Shown: in pieces, positions 1 through 5,256 of the stretch
How positions within the stretch are numbered: the stretch's first letter is position 1
Layout of the letters: every line of letters begins with the position of its first letter
DNA from: an uncultured Oscillospiraceae bacterium
GTDB lineage: Bacteria; Bacillota; Clostridia; Oscillospirales; Oscillospiraceae
DNA: 10,086 bases
Direction of reading: 5' to 3'
Assembly: GCA_958426425.1 (NCBI GenBank)
Contig: CATZYY010000081.1
Location: 1 to 10,086, forward strand
Made by a program: the position numbers and the translations under genes
The notes under the pieces: generated by a model
The model's input: only the letters and a program-made list of their open reading frames with translations
Told to the model about the DNA's origin: nothing
Databases searched by the model: none

Positions 1-9
1 ATACCGCAT
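1..9 (-). CDS. Start of a gene running off the left edge (first 3 codons only)
   Basis: Reading the minus strand into the left edge, an AGGAGG ribosome binding site (complement of 18-23) is followed after eight bases by ATG at 9-7 and the codons CGG TAT (Met-Arg-Tyr). The match and spacing of the binding site are better than at most genes in this window, so I infer that a minus-strand gene begins here. A weak candidate promoter, TTGCGC (56-61) and TTACGA (33-38) with 17 bases between, lies upstream. Nothing can be said about the product. Confidence 0.45.
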
Positions 10-85
10 TTAGCACCCCTCCTGGGTTTCTTTCGTAACTATCTTCCTTCCCGTCGCGCAAGGTTTCCTCTTTTTTCGACAGTCT

Positions 86-117
86 CAGCGCCCGTCCCAA
101 TTTTGGGACGGGCGCTG
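86..117 (-). terminator. Perfect 15-bp hairpin after the HAD gene, terminator or dispersed repeat
   Basis: Arms 86-100 and 103-117 are exact reverse complements around a 2-base centre (the real loop would open to about 6 bases). The hairpin lies 29 bases beyond the HAD stop and before the gene starting at 9, so it can end the HAD transcript. It lacks a clean T-run on either strand: on the minus strand it is followed by GAGACTGTCGAAAAAAG. A stem this perfect with a conserved-looking flank could instead be a dispersed palindromic repeat. Nothing else is visible in 10-146 apart from the weak promoter-like pair noted for the left-edge gene. Confidence 0.5.
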
Positions 118-146
118 TTGTACGTTGTATGTATTGGCTTTCCCCA

Positions 147-803
147 TCAGCAGGCGGTGAGGTACGCCTCCAGCTCCTCCGCATTTTTTACCACCGCCAC
201 AGCGCCGGCCTCCGCCAGCTCGCCGGGGGCGGCATAGCCGAAGAACTCCACACCCACGCAATCAATACCGCAGGCCTTGGCGCCCAGCACGTCAAACTTT
301 CGATCTCCCACCATCAGAATGGAGGGCTTATCGGCCTCAGTGAGGCCCAGCCGCCGCATGGTCTCCCGGATCACATCCGCCTTGCTCCAGTCCCCCTCCG
401 GGGGGCTGCCGGTAATCACTGCCAGAGAGGGCGCAAAACCGAACTTCTGACAGATGGGGACACACATCTCCTCCGGCTTGGAGGAGGCCAGGGCCAGTAC
501 AAATCCCCGCTCTTTCAGCCGGGCGCACAGCTCCGGCATACCGGGGGCCGCCGCGTTCTCAAATTTCCCAATGGGGGTATATCGTTCCCGAAACAGCGCG
601 ATGCCCCGGGCCACCTCCTCAGGGGTAAAACCGCAGTACTCCGCATAGGAATCCTGCAAAGGCGGTCCGATAAATTTCAGCAGCGTCTCCTCGGGCGGAA
701 CAGGTTTGCCCATTTTCTCTATGGCGTAGCGCAGGCAGTTGAGAATTCCCGTCTTGGAATCCGTCAAGGTGCCGTCCAGATCAAAAAAAATGTACTGATA
801 CAT
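147..803 (-). CDS. HAD-superfamily phosphatase (phosphoglycolate phosphatase / 5'-nucleotidase-like)
   Basis: Soluble phosphohydrolase of 218 residues, the usual size for HAD subfamily I enzymes with a helical cap. All four HAD motifs are visible: DLDGT near the N-terminus (nucleophile D8, general acid D10), the Ser of motif II in LASSKP (S107/S108), the motif III lysine K141 and GDRKFD (D167, D171). The cap lies between motifs I and II (about residues 16-85). The FFDLDGTLTDS start and FIGPPL segment resemble the phosphoglycolate phosphatase / bacterial 5'-nucleotidase-like branch; the true substrate cannot be read from sequence. I chose ATG at 803 because an AAGGGG binding site lies about seven bases upstream and the DLDGT strand follows at once, as in the family; the open frame extends to 923, but that part is not HAD-like and contains the promoter. 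It is probably monocistronic, with its own promoter and a hairpin after it. Confidence 0.9.
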   Translation of the reverse strand: MYQYIFFDLDGTLTDSKTGILNCLRYAIEKMGKPVPPEETLLKFIGPPLQDSYAEYCGFTPEEVARGIALFRERYTPIGKFENAAAPGMPELCARLKERGFVLALASSKPEEMCVPICQKFGFAPSLAVITGSPPEGDWSKADVIRETMRRLGLTEADKPSILMVGDRKFDVLGAKACGIDCVGVEFFGYAAPGELAEAGAVAVVKNAEELEAYLTAC

Positions 804-834
804 ATGATTTCCCCTTTTATCTCTCACGGAGAAA

Positions 835-863
835 ATTGTATCATGGGCAGCCCTCTTTCGCAA
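835..863 (-). promoter_or_regulatory. Promoter of the HAD gene with dyad over the -35
   Basis: Minus-strand TTGCGA (858-863) and TACAAT (835-840) are separated by exactly 17 bases, a good sigma-A-type promoter, 32 bases before the start codon. A perfect 6-bp dyad (852-857 with 862-867, 4-base centre) covers the -35 box, a position suited to a repressor site, though it could also be part of a hairpin at the end of the upstream transcript. Confidence 0.6.
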
Positions 864-913
864 GAGGTCAGTTTTTCTTTTTCCCCTTTTCAGGCCTGTG
901 GGAATCACCAGCC

Positions 914-948
914 CAGGCGGCACCCGCTTCAGAGGGTCGGTGCGCCTG
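914..948 (-). other. Strong hairpin just after the DUF1275 gene
   Basis: Plus-strand arms 914-924 and 939-948 pair over ten base pairs with a single bulged base, forming a GC-rich stem with a 14-base loop that begins 12 bases beyond the DUF1275 stop. There is no T-run after it in either direction, so it is not a textbook intrinsic terminator. It may protect the mRNA 3' end or weakly terminate. The rest of 804-960 holds only the HAD promoter and an A-rich (minus strand) tract. Confidence 0.35.
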
Positions 949-960
949 TTTCAGCTCATC

Positions 961-1668
961 TCACTGCGCAGCCTGCACCTTATCTCTCCGCTCCCGCAGG
1001 TCCGCCCGCAGCAAATCCGCAAACACATAGGCCAAGGGCACCAGCGCCGCCCAGACGGCCCGGCCCAGGAAATGGCGGCACAGCGCCGTGGAGATCACGC
1101 CGCCCAGCACAAATACCCCCAGCATCCCCAGATGCCGCACACAGCGCTGGATATAGCTGTGATCCCGGGTCCGCAGCGCCATGTAGCAGGCAATTCCCGT
1201 CTGGCGCAGATGGTTGGTGCAGAAGGTGGTGGCCATGGGTACCCCCTCTGCCACCCGGAAGGTGTTATACTGCATGGAGCAGATAAAGTTGATAATCACC
1301 TGGGAGATCTGGTAGGGCGCGGTCTCCGGCAGCAGACCCAGAAGAACCACCACCAGCATCTCAACGCCCACCAGCGCCGTCTCCCACCGGATAGGCCACC
1401 GCTGTCTCTGGGCAGTATTGGCCGCCTCGGATAGAAAGGCGCCCAGAAAATAGGCGCTCATGGGAATCAGATAGTACAGGGCTTTTTTCCAGAGTCCGTC
1501 TCCCAACGCCATGGCGAACAGCACAAAATTGGCCGTCTGGGCGTTGCAGAACACCCCGCCCCGAATGGTGTAGGTAAAGGCGCCGTAAAAACCGCCCACG
1601 CCCATCAAAATGGCAAAAATCAGCCACCGCTGGCTCTCCGGATAGATGTCTCTCCCCTGTGAAGACAT
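961..1668 (-). CDS. DUF1275 / YoaK-family membrane protein
   Basis: Integral membrane protein of 235 residues, the usual size for the DUF1275 (YoaK) family, whose biochemical role is not established; a small-molecule transport function is often assumed. About six to seven hydrophobic segments are visible (roughly residues 14-34, 44-56, 62-82, 96-114, 118-134, 178-197, 202-221). Family hallmarks are the glycine-rich first helix GVGGFYGAFTYT, the RGGVFCNAQTANF signature at 36-48, and MQYNTFR followed by TTFCTNHLRQTG in the centre. A basic tail (RADLRERRDK) suggests a cytoplasmic C-terminus. ATG at 1668 is preceded by a GGGGGGAAAG-type binding site about six bases upstream. It has its own promoter overlapped by a 20-bp inverted repeat, so it is probably controlled by a DNA-binding regulator encoded elsewhere. 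The family assignment is firm; the function is unknown. Confidence 0.88.
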   Translation of the reverse strand: MSSQGRDIYPESQRWLIFAILMGVGGFYGAFTYTIRGGVFCNAQTANFVLFAMALGDGLWKKALYYLIPMSAYFLGAFLSEAANTAQRQRWPIRWETALVGVEMLVVVLLGLLPETAPYQISQVIINFICSMQYNTFRVAEGVPMATTFCTNHLRQTGIACYMALRTRDHSYIQRCVRHLGMLGVFVLGGVISTALCRHFLGRAVWAALVPLAYVFADLLRADLRERRDKVQAAQ

Positions 1669-1729
1669 GTTGCTTTCCCCCCACTTTTGCAGCCGGTCCC
1701 CGTATGTGCCCGGCAGTCATATCTCCCCT

Positions 1730-1760
1730 ATCATAGTACGCCTTGCACCAGGTTGCAAGG
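1730..1760 (-). promoter_or_regulatory. DUF1275 promoter with 20-bp inverted-repeat operator
   Basis: Minus-strand TTGCAA (1753-1758) and TATGAT (1730-1735) are 17 bases apart, ending about 60 bases before the start codon. The 20-bp dyad CCTTGCACCAGGTTGCAAGG (1741-1760, 7-bp perfect arms plus one matching inner pair) covers the -35 box and part of the spacer. That placement fits a repressor blocking RNA polymerase. It does not fit a MerR-type activator well, because the dyad centre lies only 2-3 bases from the -35 and the spacer is not lengthened to 19-20. Confidence 0.6.
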
Positions 1761-1825
1761 AAAACCTATACCGCGTTCCAGTTCTCCGTCTCAGGAGTTC
1801 GCCATCCCGCAGGGTGAAAAAGCAC

Positions 1826-1858
1826 AAAAAGAGGGGGAACCAATCTCCCGTTTCCCTC
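1826..1858 (-). terminator. Weak second terminator candidate downstream of rubrerythrin
   Basis: On the minus strand GAGGGAAAC (1850-1858) can pair imperfectly with GTTCCCCCTC (1831-1840), directly followed by TTTTT (1826-1830) and further T's. It lies about 60 bases beyond the strong rubrerythrin terminator and just beyond the duplicated rubrerythrin tail, so it could be a back-up terminator or the terminator of a lost gene copy. Confidence 0.3.
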
Positions 1859-1883
1859 TCCAAAAGTACCCGCTGACCCGGTT

Positions 1884-1910
1884 TGGATGGGCCGAAGCAG
1901 CGCTTCAGCA
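1884..1910 (-). pseudogene. Duplicated scrap of the rubrerythrin 3' end
   Basis: The 27 bases 1884-1910 match 1962-1988, the last codons, stop and 3' edge of the rubrerythrin gene, at 23 of 27 positions with no gaps; the copies are 78 bases apart in the same orientation. In the minus-strand frame this scrap reads VLKRCFG, against LLKRYFG at the rubrerythrin C-terminus, but the stop codon is changed and no gene is open upstream because the intact terminator intervenes. I infer a remnant of a tandem rubrerythrin duplication. A chance match of this length and position is unlikely but not excluded. Confidence 0.5.
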
Positions 1911-1917
1911 CCCTGAC

Positions 1918-1952
1918 AAAAAAAGTTCCCCGGTTCAATGAACCGGGGAACT
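1918..1952 (-). terminator. Intrinsic terminator of the rubrerythrin gene
   Basis: Arms 1924-1937 and 1939-1952 are perfect 14-bp reverse complements (AGTTCCCCGGTTCA), giving a stem with a short loop, followed on the minus strand by seven T's (1918-1924). It starts 13 bases after the rubrerythrin stop. This is the clearest rho-independent terminator in the window. Confidence 0.92.
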
Positions 1953-1965
1953 CTTGCTTTATGGA

Positions 1966-2532
1966 TTAGCCAAAGTAGCGCTTCAGCAGGCCCTCGAAAG
2001 CCTTGCCGTGACGGGCCTCGTCGCGAGCCATCTCGTGAACGGTGTCGTGGATGGCATCCAGGTTGTACTGCTTAGCCAGCTTGGCCAGCTCGAACTTGCC
2101 GGCGGTAGCGCCATTCTCGGCCTCGACGCGCATCTCCAGATTCTTCTTGGTGCTGTCGGTGACGACGTCGCCCAGGAGCTCTGCAAACTTGGCGGCGTGC
2201 TCGGCCTCTTCATAGGCGGCCTTCTCCCAGTACAGGCCGATCTCGGGATAGCCCTCGCGATGAGCCACACGGGCCATAGCCAGGTACATGCCGACCTCGG
2301 TGCACTCGCCCGCGAAATTGGCGTTCAGGCCGTCAATGATCTCCTTCTGGACCTCGGCGGGAACACCCTCGCCAAAGGACTTGCCCACGCCCACAACATG
2401 CTCGGCAGCCCAGCTCATCTCACCCTTCTGCTCGGTGAACTTGGAGGCGGGAACGCCGCACTGGGGGCACTTCTCCGGGGGATTGGCACCCTCGTACACA
2501 TAACCGCAAACAGAGCAGACCCACTTCTTCAT
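1966..2532 (-). CDS. rbr: Reverse rubrerythrin (N-terminal rubredoxin, C-terminal diiron domain)
   Basis: Cytoplasmic non-haem iron protein of 188 residues that, in characterised clostridial homologues, reduces hydrogen peroxide (and oxygen) with electrons from NAD(P)H through a reductase. The domain order is the reverse of classical rubrerythrin: the rubredoxin-type Fe(Cys)4 site comes first, with CSVCGY (C6, C9) and CPQCG (C22, C25), and the ferritin-like four-helix domain follows. Diiron ligand motifs are visible: GECTE (E76, E79), EEAEH (E109, H112), a middle EAE (E137/E139 region) and DEARH (E172, H175). ATG at 2532 follows a near-perfect AGGAGG about eight bases upstream, predicting high expression. 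It is a single-gene unit with its own promoter, a leader of about 65 bases and a strong terminator. It is the main oxidative-stress gene here and indicates a strict anaerobe. Confidence 0.96.
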   Translation of the reverse strand: MKKWVCSVCGYVYEGANPPEKCPQCGVPASKFTEQKGEMSWAAEHVVGVGKSFGEGVPAEVQKEIIDGLNANFAGECTEVGMYLAMARVAHREGYPEIGLYWEKAAYEEAEHAAKFAELLGDVVTDSTKKNLEMRVEAENGATAGKFELAKLAKQYNLDAIHDTVHEMARDEARHGKAFEGLLKRYFG

Positions 2533-2566
2533 AACGATTTCCTCCTCAACATATATTTTATTTTTT

Positions 2567-2587
2567 ATGATTGACGATTCATGATTG
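2567..2587 (-). repeat. Three imperfect heptamer repeats in the rubrerythrin leader
   Basis: On the minus strand the leader contains CAATCAT, GAATCGT, CAATCAT in direct succession, a short tandem heptad array followed by an A/T-rich tract up to the ribosome binding site. The outer two copies are identical. It lies inside the predicted untranslated leader. Confidence 0.4.
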
Positions 2588-2603
2588 CCCTTGGGATGGT
2601 CTC

Positions 2604-2631
2604 AGTATAACAGGATATTCGAATATTTGAA
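2604..2631 (-). promoter_or_regulatory. Rubrerythrin promoter with palindromic operator
   Basis: Minus-strand TATACT (2604-2609) is preceded at 16 bases by TTCAAA (2626-2631). The perfect 12-bp palindrome ATATTCGAATAT (2615-2626) fills the spacer and touches the -35, where a bound repressor would block transcription. A second dyad, GTTGC-4-GCAAC (2632-2645), lies immediately upstream. The AT-rich palindrome is of a kind bound by winged-helix repressors such as ArsR- or Fur/PerR-type proteins, but it does not match the PerR consensus and I cannot name the regulator. Confidence 0.55.
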
Positions 2632-2659
2632 GTTGCTTATGCAACAAGCGAGGAAATTT

Positions 2660-2851
2660 TTAATTTTCTTTTTTTCGCTCAAAAATCAGATCCACATTGC
2701 TGATGCCGCCATGGCCCGTAAAGGCCACCGGGAAAAAGCCAACATACCGCCACCCCTGGGCGGCATAGCGGTCGATCACCTCCCGATGCTCCCGAGAACC
2801 GGAGAGAAATCCGCCGCCGGTTTCCACAGGCACATACTTGTATTCGTACAT
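2660..2851 (-). CDS. DUF4177 small protein
   Basis: Protein of 63 residues matching the small DUF4177 family, whose function is unknown. Visible hallmarks are the start MYEYKYVPV, the GGGFLSG turn at about 12-18, the central helix with YAAQGWRYVG (29-38), and the closing strand VDLIFERKK (53-61). The pattern of a short beta strand, a helix ending in GW-R, and a final amphipathic strand is typical of the family; there is no signal peptide or membrane segment. ATG at 2851 has a GGAGG/AGAGG-rich region 7-16 bases upstream. The gene begins only 20 bases after the T-run of the terminator behind the EF-G-like gene, leaving no room for a conventional promoter, so it probably depends on read-through from that gene or on a promoter inside the gene's 3' end. 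No clear terminator follows. Confidence 0.85.
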   Translation of the reverse strand: MYEYKYVPVETGGGFLSGSREHREVIDRYAAQGWRYVGFFPVAFTGHGGISNVDLIFERKKEN

Positions 2852-2871
2852 AAAAAATCCTCTCCTCCCTT

Positions 2872-2900
2872 AAAAAACAGCGGGGCCTGGGGGCCCCGCC
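2872..2900 (-). terminator. Terminator of the EF-G-like gene
   Basis: On the minus strand GCGGGGCC (complement of 2892-2899) pairs with GGCCCCGC (complement of 2880-2887) across a 4-base loop, followed within two bases by TTTTTT (2872-2877). It lies 25 bases after the EF-G-like stop and ends one base before the purine-rich binding site of the DUF4177 gene, so it may act as a partial terminator setting a lower level of DUF4177. Confidence 0.88.
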
Positions 2901-2924
2901 GTTTTGACGCAATGTGAAACTGTT

Positions 2925-5000
2925 TTACTGCTCTTCCGCCAGAGCCTTGGCCTCGGCGATGGCCTTCTCCTGAGCGGCCGGCGGGCAGTCCTCGTAGCGG
3001 ACAAAGTGGAACACGAAGCTGCCGCGGCTCTGGGTCATGGACCGCAGGTCGATGGCGTAGCTGCCCATCTCGGCCATGGGCACCTCGGCGGTGATGACCT
3101 GGCTGCCGTCGCCGGTGGGATCCATACCCATGACGCGGCCCCGGCGCTTGTTCAGGTCGCCGATGACGTCGCCCATGTAGCTGTCGGGCACGGTGACCTT
3201 CAGCTCGCCCACAGGCTCCAGCAGAACGGGGTTGGCCTCGGGCATGGCGGCCTTGTAAGCCAGCTGGGCCGCGGTCTTGAAGGCGATTTCGGAGGAGTCC
3301 ACCGGGTGATAGGAGCCGTCGTACAGTACGGCCTTCAGATTCACCACCGGATAGCCGGCCAGAGGTCCGTGGACGCAGGCCTCCCGCAGGCCCTTTTCCA
3401 CAGCCGGGAAGAAGTTCTTGGGCACGGAGCCGCCGAAGACCTCCTCGGCAAAAATCATGTCGTCCTGCTCGGTCTGGGGCTCGAAGCGAATCCAAACGTC
3501 GCCGAACTGGCCACTGCCGCCGGTTTGCTTCTTGTGGCGGCCCTGCTTCTGAACGGTCTTGCGGATCTTCTCGCGGTAGGGCACGCGGGTGGGCTTCAGC
3601 TCTGCCTCCACGTTGAAGCGGCTCTTGAGCTTACTGACCAGCACATCGATCTGCATATCGCCGGAGCCGGAGAGGACCATCTGGTGGGTCTCGGCGTTGT
3701 TGGCAACGGTAAAGGTGGGGTCTTCCTCGTTGAGGCGGGCAAGGCCCTGGGCGATCTTGTCCTCCTGACCACGGGTCTTGGGCACGATGGCTACGGAGTA
3801 GCAGGGCTCGGCAAAGGGGATCTGCTTCAGGGCAACGACCTTGCGGGAATCGCACAGGGTGTCGCCGGTCTTGACCTTGTCCATCTTGCCGATGGCGCCG
3901 ATGTCGCCGCAGACCAGCTCCTTGACCTCGGTGGCCTTCTTGCCGCGCATGGCATACAGGCGGCCCAGCTTCTCAGCGGCGCCGGTGCGGGCATTGACCA
4001 TGGGCATGTCAGGGGTGATGGTGCCGGAGAGCACCTTCACGAAGGAGTACTTGCCGTACTGGTCGGAAACAGTCTTGAACACGAAGGCGGTGGGCACGCC
4101 GCCGGGGGAGACCACGAACTCCTCGGTCTCGCCGTCGGCGCGGGTGGCCTTGTGATAGTTGCCCTCCATGGGGTTGGGCAGCAGGTCCACGATGTTGTCC
4201 AGCAGCATGAGGGAGCCCAGGCAGTTGACGGCGGAGCCGCACAGCACCGGGAACAGGCTCAGCTCCCGGACGCCCTGGCGCAGGCCCTGGATCATCTCGG
4301 CGTAGGTGAAGTCCTCGCCGCCGAAGAATTTCTCCATGAACTCCTCGCTGCTCTCGGCCACAGACTCCTTCAGGGCGTTGTTGAACTCCTCGATGACCTC
4401 GCCCTTGCCGTCGGGAATCTCGATCTCCACCCGCTTGAGGTTCTGCATCTCATAGGCCCGCTTGTTCAGCACGTCGATGATGCCGGTGACCTTCTTGTTG
4501 TCGTCCCAGATGGGGACCACCACCGGGGCGATCTTGTTGCCGAAGCGGGAGCGCAGTGCCTCAAAGGTGGCATTGTAGTCGCTGTTGTCCTCATCAGTCT
4601 TGGAGATGTAGACGAAGCGGGGCATATTCCGCTCCTCGCAGTACTTCCATGCCTTCTCCAGGCCCACGGACACGCCGTCCTTAGCGGAGCAGACGATGAT
4701 GGCGGCGTCCGCGGCCCGCAGGGACTCCATGACCTCGCCGGCGAAGTCAAAGGCACCCGGGGTGTCCAGCAGGTTGATCTTGCAGCCCTTGTACTCCAGG
4801 GGCGCCACGGCGGCGGAGATGGAGATCTGCCGCTTGGTTTCCTCGGGATCGTAGTCGCAGACGGTATTGCCGTCGGCGCCCCGGCCGATGCGGTCGATGG
4901 CGCCGGTCATATACAGCAAACTCTCCGCCAGGGCGGTCTTGCCGTTTCCGCTGTGCCCCAGCAGACAGACGTTGCGGATGTTTTGTACTGAATAGCTCAT
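2925..5000 (-). CDS. Elongation factor G-like GTPase (EF-G2-type paralogue)
   Basis: Translation-factor GTPase of 691 residues with the complete five-domain EF-G layout: G domain (about 1-270), beta-barrel domain II (about 285-385), domain III, domain IV containing the HKKQTGGSGQFG loop, and domain V with the LEPVGELKV, YMGDVIGDLN and RRGRV signatures. The P-loop is GHSGNGKT (15-22) instead of the AHIDAGKT of canonical FusA. Switch I reads KRQISI (S60 at the Mg-coordinating Thr). Switch II is DTPGAFDF, with alanine (A83) at the catalytic histidine of DTPGHVDF. The base-recognition motif is SKTD (133-136) instead of NKxD. These changes mark the EF-G2-like group found beside a true fusA in many bacteria; such proteins bind GTP and the ribosome, but their role is unsettled. 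I chose ATG at 5000, with AAGGAG about ten bases upstream; the longer frame to 5126 crosses the promoter. It has its own promoter and terminator. Confidence 0.93.
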   Translation of the reverse strand: MSYSVQNIRNVCLLGHSGNGKTALAESLLYMTGAIDRIGRGADGNTVCDYDPEETKRQISISAAVAPLEYKGCKINLLDTPGAFDFAGEVMESLRAADAAIIVCSAKDGVSVGLEKAWKYCEERNMPRFVYISKTDEDNSDYNATFEALRSRFGNKIAPVVVPIWDDNKKVTGIIDVLNKRAYEMQNLKRVEIEIPDGKGEVIEEFNNALKESVAESSEEFMEKFFGGEDFTYAEMIQGLRQGVRELSLFPVLCGSAVNCLGSLMLLDNIVDLLPNPMEGNYHKATRADGETEEFVVSPGGVPTAFVFKTVSDQYGKYSFVKVLSGTITPDMPMVNARTGAAEKLGRLYAMRGKKATEVKELVCGDIGAIGKMDKVKTGDTLCDSRKVVALKQIPFAEPCYSVAIVPKTRGQEDKIAQGLARLNEEDPTFTVANNAETHQMVLSGSGDMQIDVLVSKLKSRFNVEAELKPTRVPYREKIRKTVQKQGRHKKQTGGSGQFGDVWIRFEPQTEQDDMIFAEEVFGGSVPKNFFPAVEKGLREACVHGPLAGYPVVNLKAVLYDGSYHPVDSSEIAFKTAAQLAYKAAMPEANPVLLEPVGELKVTVPDSYMGDVIGDLNKRRGRVMGMDPTGDGSQVITAEVPMAEMGSYAIDLRSMTQSRGSFVFHFVRYEDCPPAAQEKAIAEAKALAEEQ

Positions 5001-5082
5001 GTTCGTTCCACTCCTTATGTTGTGCTGCCGCCCGGCTCCTGATGGAGCGAGGGCATTGGTACGGGGATAGTCCAATGTAGAA

Positions 5083-5111
5083 ATTATACAACGTTTGCCG
5101 GGGCAATACAA
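5083..5111 (-). promoter_or_regulatory. Promoter of the EF-G-like gene
   Basis: Minus-strand TTGTAT (5106-5111) and a perfect TATAAT (5083-5088) are separated by 17 bases, the best -10 box in the window. It lies about 80 bases before the start codon, giving a leader of roughly 75 bases. Two exact 14-bp direct repeats lie immediately upstream. Confidence 0.78.
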
Positions 5112-5114
5112 CAA

Positions 5115-5177
5115 AAATTTTGGCATCTTTCCCGTTTTGGGCAGGAGGGAGAAAAAGCGGGCGAAATTTTGGCATCT
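5115..5177 (-). repeat. Pair of exact 14-bp direct repeats upstream of the EF-G-like promoter
   Basis: AGATGCCAAAATTT (minus strand) occurs at 5115-5128 and again at 5164-5177, start to start 49 bases. The proximal copy ends 3 bases before the -35 box. Same orientation, exact identity and closeness to the promoter suggest binding sites for a transcription factor, although a recent small duplication would look the same. Confidence 0.5.
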
Positions 5178-5180
5178 GCG

Positions 5181-5233
5181 AAAAAAAGTCCTTCCATGAA
5201 ACAGCCGGGCCGCCCAAAGAGGCAGCCCGGCTG
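5181..5233 (-). terminator. Probable terminator of the rlmB / pseudo-ATPase operon
   Basis: Arms 5202-5214 and 5221-5233 form a 13-bp GC-rich stem with one G-T pair and a 6-base loop, 23 bases after the pseudo-ATPase stop. TTT follows at once on the minus strand, and a run of seven T's (5181-5187) comes 14 bases later, so the T-run is displaced. A terminator is likely but its efficiency is uncertain. Confidence 0.65.
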
Positions 5234-5256
5234 AAAACGCTGTTTTGATCCAATGC

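Noticed and set aside
804..923. Longer start for the HAD phosphatase at 923
   Set aside because: The extension contains the promoter and dyad, is unlike HAD N-termini, and the start at 803 has the better binding site.
1730..1760. MerR-type activated promoter for the DUF1275 gene
   Set aside because: The spacer is a normal 17 bases and the dyad is centred close to the -35, whereas MerR promoters have 19-20 base spacers with the dyad in the middle.
1717..1938. 73-residue minus-strand open frame after rubrerythrin (VLKRCFGPSKPG...)
   Set aside because: Its start lies inside the rubrerythrin terminator stem, there is no ribosome binding site, and it crosses the DUF1275 promoter and a second hairpin; the LKRCFG similarity is explained by the duplicated rubrerythrin tail.
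2904..4991. 695-residue open frame on the plus strand
   Set aside because: Mirror frame of the EF-G-like gene; Leu/Gly/Val/His-rich low-complexity protein without motifs, while the minus-strand frame has clear EF-G motifs along its whole length.
5001..5126. Longer start for the EF-G-like protein at 5126
   Set aside because: The extension crosses the TATAAT promoter; AAGGAG precedes the ATG at 5000, and EF-G proteins begin close to the P-loop.
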